Made by a program: the position numbers and the translations under genes. Positions 1 to 7,821 of a DNA stretch of 14,215 nucleotides are shown here, piece after piece. Numbering within the stretch: position 1 is the first letter of the stretch; the number at the start of each line of letters is the position of its first letter. Source of the stretch: Pelagophyceae sp. CCMP2097 (Eukaryota; Sar; Pelagophyceae); contig MU657210.1 of assembly GCA_026770575.1 (NCBI GenBank), forward strand, positions 5,502 through 19,716, given 5' to 3'. Under the pieces are notes generated by a model that saw nothing but the letters and a program-made list of their open reading frames with translations, ran no database searches and was not told where the DNA came from.

Positions 1-326
1 AAGCGATTATTGTATGATTTGATTTAAACCTCGTTTTAAGCGGCCCGCGTCGACGCCGCATACGCCGCATACGGAGCGGCCTCCGCATACGGAGCTGCCT
101 CCGCCCGCTCCGCCGCTCCGTCGTCCTTCGGTAATTAAAGAGCGTGTTTTTAGAATGAACGACCCCGCCACCGAGACCGGAACCGCACCGAGACCGGGAC
201 GGCGGTGTGACGGGACGGCGGTGTGACGGACCGTGTTCACGGGATGGCGGCGGCGGCGGTGTGTCGGGACGGCGGTGGTGTGACAGGCCGTGTACATGGG
301 TTGGCCGCGGTCGCGGCGGCATGCGA
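1..326. repeat. GC-rich 3' flank with short tandem repeats
   Basis: No gene is supported here. Two small tandem arrays are visible. An 18-bp unit starting gcatacggagc occurs twice at 67-84 and 85-102 with one mismatch. A 16-bp unit, cgggacggcggtgtga, occurs twice exactly at 195-210 and 211-226, with a looser copy around 265-284 that carries a small insertion. The short reading frames in this stretch are repetitive and Arg/Gly-rich and resemble no family. It is probably the 3' flank of the minus-strand frame ending at 327. Confidence 0.6.
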
Positions 327-1073
327 TCAATGCGCGGACGCGGGCGTGCGTCCCGTGGACGTGCCGCGTCGAGATACCGCATCCGCAGCGACGCGCCACG
401 CCATCTCGTAGACGCTGACCTCTTTGTAAGCACGATCCAATTCGGTGTTCCGGCCCGCGCGCGCGTCGATACAGAGCTGCCGCACTGTAGTTGATGAAGA
501 GCGGTAGCGCGACAGCGCGATGTACGACAACGCCTTGTTTTCCAAATTTTTAAAGCCGAGCCCAGGCAGTACGTAAGCCTTCCGTTGCCCCTTGGCCTCG
601 GGATCGAACTTGATGCAGTGCGAGCACGCTAGGTAGACGTCGCCATCGCAAACGACCTTCTCCTCCCACTCTTGAATCGTCGTGGCGGCGTCGACGAATA
701 AAGTGAGCTTCGGCGGCAAAGTGAGCTTCGGCGGCAGCTCTGTGCGCCGCACCACTGAGCCGAGCGATTGCGCGCGCCGCGCCGCTGCGAGGTGAGGCGC
801 TGGAGCGAAGAGAGGCGCTCGAGGCAGTCGGCTCTCCTCCTCCTCCCGCGCGCCGTCGTCGAGGAGGAAGACGTCTTGTCGCCGCTCGCGTCGCTCGCGC
901 GCGCGGTTCTCGAAGTCGCGCTCGCGGCCCAGGAGCGCCTCGCGCAGGATCGTGAGTTTCTTCGGCTCGATAAAGATAACGTTGCCGACCTCGCGCAGCC
1001 GGAGCGTCGATAGGCGCGCGGCGAGCTCCTTGCGCTCTTCCGCGGTGCCCGCGTCGCGCCGCACGACGTACAT
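327..1073 (-). CDS. Hypothetical protein (possibly the C-terminal part of a TAG-split gene)
   Basis: I do not recognise this protein. From the ATG at 1073 it runs 248 residues to a TGA. The first 75 residues look like a folded segment (MYVVRRDAG, then a VGNVIFIEPKKLTIL strand). A charged Arg/Glu-rich stretch that may be helical follows, and then a more hydrophobic C-terminal half with CSHC and YIALSRYRS. Residues 114-123 contain a duplicated LPPKLT caused by an exact 18-bp tandem repeat at about 704-739. The same frame stays open upstream to 1193, where an in-frame TAG separates it from the frame 1194-1481. The upstream codons (Gln-rich, then GHFWGATEICAIYVPADGG) look just as protein-like as the rest, so the ATG at 1073 may not be the true start. 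See the finding on the TAG. Confidence 0.4.
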   Translation of the reverse strand: MYVVRRDAGTAEERKELAARLSTLRLREVGNVIFIEPKKLTILREALLGRERDFENRARERRERRQDVFLLDDGAREEEESRLPRAPLFAPAPHLAAARRAQSLGSVVRRTELPPKLTLPPKLTLFVDAATTIQEWEEKVVCDGDVYLACSHCIKFDPEAKGQRKAYVLPGLGFKNLENKALSYIALSRYRSSSTTVRQLCIDARAGRNTELDRAYKEVSVYEMAWRVAADAVSRRGTSTGRTPASAH

Positions 1074-1193
1074 CGGCGGCCGGTGATCACCGTCGCCGCC
1101 CTCCGTCGGCCCTCCGTCGGCGGGGACATAGATTGCACAAATTTCCGTCGCGCCCCAGAAGTGCCCTTTCTGGCCCTGCGCCTGGCCCTGCTG

Positions 1194-1481
1194 CTACAGG
1201 GCCATCTGCGCGATGAGCGGGACGCACTTTTTGGTTTTCGTGCCGTGCGCGTTCATCATCTCGGTGTAGTTCCGGCCGCTCGCGTCGAACACCGCCGTGG
1301 CGGCGGCCGAGTTGGGCGGCGACTTCCCGTCGCGGTAGCCGATCATGCGGCCGAAGTGGCCGATCAAGCGCATCATCCCGCGCGCCGGCGGCACGTCGGC
1401 CACCGGCCCGGAGCGCGATTTGTGGAGGACCGCATGCAGCGTGGTGCGCTTTCGCCTTTGCCTTTTGGCCGCCTTGGCCAT
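1194..1481 (-). CDS. Small basic hypothetical protein (possible N-terminal part of a TAG-split gene)
   Basis: This 95-residue frame starts at the ATG at 1481 and stops at TAG 1194-1196. The N-terminus MAKAAKRQRRKR is strongly basic, resembling a nuclear or nucleolar localisation signal or an RNA-binding tail. The rest (GMMRLIGHFGRMIGYRDGK, then FDASGRNYTEMMNAHGTKTKK) has a non-repetitive composition like a real protein, but I recognise no family. The stop is followed in the same frame by CAG CAG and a further 285 open codons. The frame is therefore probably the front of a longer gene rather than a complete one. A GTGCGT donor-like site lies at the Lys-Lys near the end, but no acceptor in the right phase follows, so splicing around the TAG is not supported. 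Confidence 0.4.
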   Translation of the reverse strand: MAKAAKRQRRKRTTLHAVLHKSRSGPVADVPPARGMMRLIGHFGRMIGYRDGKSPPNSAAATAVFDASGRNYTEMMNAHGTKTKKCVPLIAQMAL

Positions 1482-2174
1482 CGTGCGCGCACGGCGCGCG
1501 GCCCACGACACGCACGGCCCACGACAGCCGTCGCGGCAAACAGCCGCGGAGTGACAGTCGCGGCGGGCGGGCGCCGGCCGCCGGCAGGAACAGGCGCGGG
1601 GATTCTTTAAAAGCGTTCGGCCGAACGTTCGGGCGTTCGGAGCCAGAAACCACGCCCTGGTTGGGAAAGGCCCGACTTTGGTGGGAATTAGTCCCAGGAA
1701 TGACGTTTCCTTGCTTAAAATCCACCCTGGGTGGGGCTGGCCCAATAGGGTGTGTCCGCCAAAACGGTGACAAAGACGGGCTACCAGGCCAAAAGGCTGT
1801 GGATGCCCATGCCTGTGGCGGTGGTTTGTGCGCATAATTGCTCTTGACCGCCTCGTGCAAGGAAGGTTCGACCGTAAAACACGGTGTGGCGGGCGACCGA
1901 GTCCGAGCCGACGAGTGACGCTCGAAAGCATCTTTTGCGTTCGTATTGGCCCTCCGGCTCTTCAACGGGAAAGTGCGGCAAATGGACCCTGCGGCCGCCA
2001 CGCCAAGACCACCATTCTCCGCGAGCCTAACGCCCATGCCGAAAGAATGGTCCTTCGCTGAAAACCCGAAACTTCAAGTTGATTCAGGTAGTAGTATGAC
2101 GCGTCGGGCGGGTCGGCGTCCTTGCCGGGTGCGGCGGTCCGTTTTGGTATCGTGGTGGCGGGCCATCAGGGCGG
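1482..2174. other. Intergenic stretch between the TAG-split frame and the ankyrin gene
   Basis: No gene is supported in these roughly 690 bases. Long minus-strand frames cross them but show no family motif and overlap each other. The stretch is less GC-rich than its surroundings. It contains a perfect 14-bp palindrome cgttcggccgaacg at 1614-1627, followed by two more cgttcgg copies (1626-1632 and 1634-1640). A loosely repeated motif of the form CCCTGG..GGG...GGCCC occurs near 1655-1673 and 1726-1744. It presumably holds the 3' end of the ankyrin gene and the promoter of the frame starting at 1481. Confidence 0.5.
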
Positions 2175-3420
2175 TCAGCTCTGGTGCGCGCGCCCGGGAT
2201 CTCGCACGAGCGGGCCGGCGTCTCTGAGCGCCGCGCCGTCGCCGTCGGAGTCGCTTCGGCCGCGCGGCGTCGCGCCGCGCGGCCGCGGCGTCGCGCCGCG
2301 CGGCCGCGGCGTCGCCGGTGCGGCGGCGCCGCGCGCGCGCAGCGCGGCGCCGTGCTTGAGGAGCACCTCTGCGGTGCGCAGGGCCGCGACGGGGTGCCGC
2401 CGCTTGGTGTGCGCACCGGGGGCAGCGGCGGGCGCATCGTCGGGTCCGTCGCTCGAGCAGAGCGTCTGCAGCGGCGTCTCGCCGCGCGCGTTCACCGCGT
2501 CGGCGTCGGCGCCGGCGGCGAGGAGGCGCTGCGCCACGGCGGCCAGCCAGCGCGCGGCTGCCAGATGGAGGGGCGTGTCTCCGCGGGCGTCGCGCGCCGC
2601 CGCCGACGCGCCGTGGCGCAGCAGAAACCAGACCAAATGCTCGCGGCCGCCGAGGACCGCGGCATGCAAAGGCCGCAGCGGCCCGTCGCCAGCGCAATCG
2701 ACGTCGACGCCCAGTCCGACCAATGCCTCGACTTCGGAGAAATCGTGCCTGAGCACGGCGACGACGAGTCTCGTGGCGCCGCCTAGGCGCCAGCGCTGCA
2801 GCGCCGGGAGCGAGACGTCGACGTAGCCGGCCTCGGCCAGCCGGGCCTCGAAGCCGCAGCGGGATAGGATGGAATACATCTTGGATGCGAAGCGCCGCAC
2901 GTCAACCGGGTCGCCCCGGCACTCGTAGTGCACCGCCGCGCCGACTGCGGGCCTAATACGCCAAAGGTGACGCCTCGGTGCCGCGCGGCGATGCGGCGCG
3001 CGCAGGGAGGCCCGTCCAAAGGAACGTGCATCGACGGACGCACCTTCTCCTGAATGCGAGCGCGATGAGAGCTTCCGCATCCGCGTGCTGGAGCGCCGAG
3101 GGCTGGTCGGCGTGCACGGGCGCCTGGTGCACGACGGGGCACCACGTGCACCGGCGCGGGTCGTCTTTGAGGTTGGTCAGCGCACGAAGGATGATCTCGA
3201 ACGCCAAGCGCCGCGAGGCGTCGTGCGGCTCGCGCGAGAGGAGCCGCTTGGCGGCGGCGTAGACGCGCTGCTCCGGCTCGTTTACGTGCGCGTGCGCGGC
3301 GCAGGCGAGGCGCGCCTCGCGGCACGTGCGCCGGAAGTTGAACAGGGACTCTGAAAATACGCCCACGTACTCCACAATGGCGAAGACGACGCCGCGTTCC
3401 AGAGCCCACGCAAACGGCAT
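2175..3420 (-). CDS. Ankyrin-repeat protein with F-box-like N-terminus (two exons)
   Basis: Exons are 3044-3420 and 2175-2952, and the 91-nt intron 2953-3043 (GTGCGT...TTAG) joins in phase 2, giving 384 residues. Residues about 1-40 (MPFAWALERG, then FAIVEYVG, SLFNFRRTCREARLA) resemble an F-box: a short helix bundle with a conserved TCR-like end. Such proteins usually bring substrates to SCF ubiquitin ligases, but this part is only suggestive. Residues about 217-335 hold three to four ankyrin repeats with clear cores such as RPLHAAVLGG and DTPLHLAAARW, each followed by a GA/GAD turn. The C-terminal tail contains a 7-residue Pro/Arg/Gly/Ala/Thr repeat from a 21-bp tandem repeat and is likely disordered. 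An upstream in-frame ATG at 3549 would add 43 residues; the 3420 start was chosen because the F-box-like sequence begins there. Confidence 0.7.
2262..2320 (-). repeat. 21-bp tandem repeat in the ankyrin-gene tail
   Basis: A 21-bp GC-only unit, about two and a half copies, encodes a repeated PRGATPR heptad in the C-terminal tail of the ankyrin protein. Because the unit is a multiple of three, copy-number changes would keep the frame. It is a likely site of length polymorphism. Confidence 0.7.
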
Positions 3421-4010
3421 CCCCGCGCGCCGCCGCGGCGGGCGCGCGGCCCACAGAGGCGAGCGGGGGCGAGCGCGGGCGACGACAGTCCACAAAGCCC
3501 CTTTCGGAAGAAAGAAAACGTCACACTGTGACCGACATTTGAGCGTCATCGAATTCTTCGAGAGAGACTTTTTAGGAACACACGCCAAACGCGAAAAGCG
3601 CTCCACGGCGGCGGCGACGCGCTCTCCGCGCCGAGGCGACGCCGTGGGGCTTTGTGGGCCGCGCGCGTTCGGGTGCCGGGCGGCTCGCCAACGTTGGAGC
3701 CCTCTGGCGTGGAAGAAGGGTGCGTCGTCACGGAATCATATGATACCAAGTTCCTCCTGCCGGGGAGAGAGAGGTGCAACTCTGCAAAAATCCCCCTGAC
3801 ACGTCATGGGGGGTTCTCTGCGGGCGGCGTGGTCGCGCACGTGCGCCTCCTTCCCGAGAGCGGCGGAGTGCGGCGCGAAGCTTTAAAGGGGGGCCTGCGA
3901 GCGGTTAGATGCGAGTGCGTCGCGAGCCGCGAGGCTGGGAGAGGCTGGGAGAGGTAGGCGGTGCCGCGGCACCGACGGGCGCGCGGCGGCCGCGGGGTTT
4001 GGGGTTCGGC
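3421..4010. other. Intergenic stretch between the ankyrin and AT-CS genes
   Basis: No gene is supported in these 590 bases. The frames on both strands are shadows or Arg-rich translations of GC-rich DNA. The stretch should hold the 3' untranslated region of the AT-CS gene (its stop is at 4011) and the promoter of the ankyrin gene. The part nearest the ankyrin start (about 3490-3600) is richer in A+T, with tttttagg near 3568, which reads CCTAAAAA on the coding strand and could be TATA-like. Confidence 0.45.
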
Positions 4011-7000
4011 TCAGGCCTCGAGTTCGATGGGGGCGCTCGTGTAGCCGTCGTTGAATGCTGCGTCTTTCCAGTTTGGAACTTCGTAGATCTGAATCGTCGG
4101 GTGCCCTTCCCAGACCGCCTAATTGCCGCGGTGCGGCGCCGTCGCCCCGGCGCGGCGGCGGCCGAAGACGAACCTGCCACCAGAAGGGCTTCTTCTTGTA
4201 CATTTCCAAATGGAGCACTTGGGTGCCCTCGTGCTCGACGACCACCTACGTCGGCCGTCCAGACGTGGCGTCCCCAAAGGTGGTTCTCACCCAGGCGGCC
4301 GAGTCGGCGTCGATGCCCTTGGTCGCGTCGGCGTGCCAGAACTTGCCGGTGAGGAGCTGGACGCCGGCGACAGTGATGGTGAGCGCCTGGTTGGAAACGT
4401 CGACCTGCACGAGGTCCGCGCCCGCCGCAAGTGCGACGACCTTTGGCGGCAGCGGGACGTAGAGCCACAAGTCGCCGGAGCGCTGGCCCCACTTGTAGCG
4501 CCACGCGTCGAGGCAGCGGCCGCCGAGCGTCGCGGAAGGGAACGATGCCTCGGGCAGCCGCGACGGCGCGGGCATGGCTGCGACCACGTGCGCCTGCGCG
4601 AGGAAGACCTGCGGCGGCGAGAACTCGGCGCAGGCGTAGCCCGCCTTGTTTGCGCGGCGGCCGAGCGAAGCGTCGTAGTCGCCGAGTTGGGCCTCTGGCA
4701 CGCCGGAGGAAGCGTCGAGCGCGCGCAACGCGCGGAGCGCCGCGGGCACGTCGAGCGCGACGTCCGACGGCGAGACGGGCTCGTCCATGTCCATGCCGGG
4801 GTCCTCGAGCTCCTCCTCCGCGACGCCGCGCAGGCCCTGGCCTTCGTCGAGGAGGCTCGCAAAGGACTGCCGCGAGTCCATGGACGCGAACGACGCGTTC
4901 GGTGAGGCAAACGAGGCAAACGCGGCCCTGGAGAACGACGATTTGGAGAGCGGCGACCGCGACGCCTCGAGCTGCGCCTTGGTCGGCACGCGCGGGACGT
5001 CGGCGCCGAAGGAAAGCTTGGAGAGATCCGACTGCGAGTTAGGCTGCAGCCGCCCAATTTGCTTGCCGTTTTCCGCGGGGAAGTGCGCCTTTGCGCGGAA
5101 GCGCGTGCGGTTGGACTTAGGCGAGTCGCGCGGCAGCGAGACGACGCCGGCGGCATCGAGGCGCGGCCGTACGATAAAGTACGCGGCCTTGGACTGCTTG
5201 GACCGCGCGGCGTCAAAGGCTGCCTCAAAGGCCGCGTCGCCGGCGATGGCCCCCGGCGCTTCTTCTTTCTTGCCCGAGGCGGCGTGGTCGCCGAGGCTCA
5301 AAGCGTCGAAGACGTCGACGCACGTCCCATACTCCACCTCCAGGTACGCGACGAACGACGAAAACGGCGCGTCTCGAGGCATGTGCACCGTCAGCGTCGT
5401 GTCGTGCGCAGACGTCATGGAAGCGGTAGGGTCCGACTTGTACACGTGCGGCGGCGGCTGCAGCTTGCACAGAATCGTCTCCGGCTTTGCGCCGTCGAGC
5501 GGCGCCCGCGGGCCGCAGCGCGGGGACCGCGGCGACATCGGAGACATCGGAGACCGAGGGCTCGTCGGGTCGCCGATCGAGCTGCGAGGGCTGCGAGGTG
5601 AAGCCGCTTCCGCGGCGGCGCGGTCGGCGAACTGTTGCAGGAGCTGCTGCGCGGCCGAGAACGCCACGGCGTCGTCGCCTTTCACTTCCCGAGACAGCGA
5701 CGAGACCCACTCGACGGCCAAATCCTCGTCGTCGTCGTATTCGTCGGCGACGGACACGGCTCTAGCGCGGCCGCCGCGGAGCGTGGGCGTGGTCGTGGCG
5801 AGCCAGGCCTTGCCCATGCCACCGAGCATGCCATCTCCCACTTCGACAAAGGCCCGGAGGCCGGCCTGGACGAGGGCCTGCAGCGCCTCTGTGAAGAGCA
5901 CGGCGCCGGTCATGTGCGCGGCCCAGTATTTGCCGCTGCGCAGGTCCGCGCGGCGGACGAGGCCGCCGGTGACCGTCGAAGCGAAAAGCAGCGAGGAAGC
6001 ACCGTCGGCCTCGCAGGCCTCTTCTTGCAGGCAGAGGCGGTCGAGGATGTCGTACTCGCGCTTCGCCATGATGCAATCGACGCCCTTGGCCAACGCCGAC
6101 GCCAAAGGGGCCATTGCCGGCGAGTGGTCCGCGTGCGACGTGCCGCGCACGCGCCGCGGCGCCGGCGGCGCCTCGCCGCGGTCGACGCAGGCCTGCCGCA
6201 CCTTTGCCACGACGGCGGAGACGGCGCCATAGTCGCCCGTGAGGACCGTGGAGAGCGGGCCGTTGATCGCGCCGATGGCGACGCGGGCAGCGTCGGAGAC
6301 GGAACCGTCTTCCAAAGCCGACTTTAAAGCCGCGCGGCACGCCGCCTAAGGATCGCCGTCGGATCGGATCGCACTCGAGACAGCACCCCTCGAGGCGGAT
6401 GGCCACTCCTAAAAGCCCCTTGAGAGAGACGCACCTCTGTCGCCTTGATGGACATCATGCAGCCGCCCGCCGACGGCGCCGCCGCCATGAGCCGCGCGCG
6501 CTCGGCGACGCACAAAGCGCCCTCGCGGTGCGTCCTGCGCGAGGAGCCGTCGATCAGGAGACCAAAGGCTCGACGTCACGGGCGCGTCCCCGAGGGAAGC
6601 GCCCCAAACGGCGGGCGGCGCTTCGGTCGCCGGGACGCACCAGGCGCCGGCCTCTGCGCGCGCGCGCTTGCGCTTGATCTTCTCGCGGACGAGCTTTGCG
6701 CGTTTTTCCGTGGCGGCGTCCTCGTCTTCCTCTTCGTCGTCGTCCGTCACTTCGAACGCGCGCCCGTCGTTCTGCGCCGCGAGGCCGAGGCCACCGTTGC
6801 CCGACGCTGCCGCCGCAAACTCGCCGACGGAGTGGCCCAGCACCGCGCGCGGGCACACGCCTATAGGGTCGACGTATAGGCGCGGAAGAGACCCGTTTAG
6901 GCAAAGAGCATCGCACCGATGGACCGCCAGAGCGCATCCAGCGCGACTTGGACCTGCGCGCACAGCCGGTGAATACGATGGACGCACGACCATCGAGGTC

Positions 7001-7481
7001 TTCGGACGGAACCACTTGGAAAAGGCCCCTCGAAACGATCCGACGTCGCGGCCGCGGCCGACCACTCCGGCGCGACGCGCTATGCGGGGCGCACCGCGTA
7101 GAGCGACGGCTGCGCGAAGGCCGTCGAGTCGATCATGCCGTTCATGTCCATGGACCCCTCTTTGGGCGGATACCTAGAAAGGTCGATGGCGCGCTCTGCA
7201 ACGCTCTCTCAGAGACGTCTCCTTCAGAGAGGTCCACCGCCGCGCGGGCTCACAGGACTTCGAGGAGGTCCATGGGCAGCGTCGGCGACATCTCCGCCGC
7301 GACCTGCGGGGCGCGAGTCGGCCTTTCCCGTTTCGGGCGGGGAACCCCCCTATTTGATTCCGACGCGGGGACGCACCGAGCGCAGCACGCGGCGGTAGAC
7401 GCCGCCGCGCTCGTAGAGCGCGCGGCCCATGTCCTCGCGCTGCCACCCGACGGGCGAGAACAGGAACGCGACATCGCTCAT
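4011..7481 (-). CDS. Malonyl/acyl-CoA transacylase (AT) domain fused to a C-terminal CS (NudC/p23-type) domain
   Basis: Nine exons: 7377-7481, 7254-7303, 7095-7173, 6917-6953, 6641-6860, 6435-6534, 4291-6345, 4174-4245 and 4011-4118. All phases match, giving 941 residues. The AT domain (about 1-390) moves acyl groups from CoA to an acyl carrier protein in fatty-acid or polyketide synthesis. The nucleophile elbow GHSVGE puts the catalytic Ser at 101. Arg176 (AERARLM) matches the FabD arginine that binds the malonyl carboxylate, and His268 (SHADHS) is the catalytic His. STVTGG and YWAAHM...VLF..AL follow as in type I AT domains. The usual GQGSQ near the start is replaced by SPVGWQ. An acidic-then-basic insertion (about 111-164) lies just after the Ser. 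Next come SPRSP repeats (about 446-475), a possible beta-grasp region, a Ser/Phe-rich linker and a CS domain (about 810-906, ending in WW). The ATG at 7481 is the first after an in-frame TAA, so no ketosynthase precedes it. Confidence 0.85.
5528..5612 (-). repeat. Ser-Pro-Arg repeat tract in the AT-CS linker
   Basis: Short degenerate repeats encode SPRSPR, TSPRSP and MSPMSPRSPR between the AT domain and the middle region of the AT-CS protein. The tract is low-complexity and most likely disordered. The SP dipeptides are typical targets of proline-directed kinases. Confidence 0.7.
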
Positions 7482-7821
7482 GGGTACCGGAGTGTCCCGA
7501 GTCGTTCCTCCGCAGAGCCGTGACTCCAAATTTCCTTGGGGTGTACCCCATTACACTAAATCGCCAAAATAAATCCAGTGCAACACGCCGCGCCACGGCC
7601 GAGGGAGCGCTCCCTCGGGGCGCCGAAAACGCCCCTATAAAAATACCGAAGAAAACGCGATTTTCTGAAATGGGCCCGCGGTGTCGCGCCCGCGAGGCGG
7701 CGTGCAGGGACGGAGGCGCATCCTCGGGGCGTTCCTTATATTACAAAGTGCATACACATGCCCATAATGTCCCTCAGGGCCCGCCTCGCGGACCTCGCCC
7801 TGCGCGCGTGGCCTCGAGCCG
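7482..7821. promoter_or_regulatory. Intergenic region with TATA-like box and 20-bp palindrome upstream of the AT-CS gene
   Basis: This 340-bp gap separates the Pellino-like stop from the AT-CS start, both on the minus strand. It contains an AT tract at 7636-7645 that reads TATTTTTATA on the coding strand. A perfect 20-bp palindrome, two halves of ccgagggagc, lies at 7599-7618. Read towards the AT-CS gene, the palindrome begins about 18 nt past the AT tract, near where transcription would be expected to start, and about 118 nt before the ATG. No other gene is visible. Confidence 0.45.

Noticed and set aside
327..600. YIALSRYRS resembling motif VI of PIF1-type helicases
   Set aside because: No Walker A or other helicase motif is found upstream in the same frame or nearby, so the match is too short to name a family.
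2074..2697. 207-codon minus-strand Arg-rich frame
   Set aside because: It overlaps the ankyrin exon in another frame and is composed mostly of Arg and Ala, as expected from GC-rich shadow frames.
4787..6232. 481-codon plus-strand open frame
   Set aside because: It is antisense to exon 7 of the AT-CS gene, Ser/Ala/Arg-rich and without family motifs. The minus-strand frame carries AT and CS motifs.
4011..7481. A polyketide synthase cluster
   Set aside because: Only an AT domain is present. No ketosynthase, ketoreductase or carrier-protein motif is visible anywhere in the window, and the ATG follows an in-frame stop.
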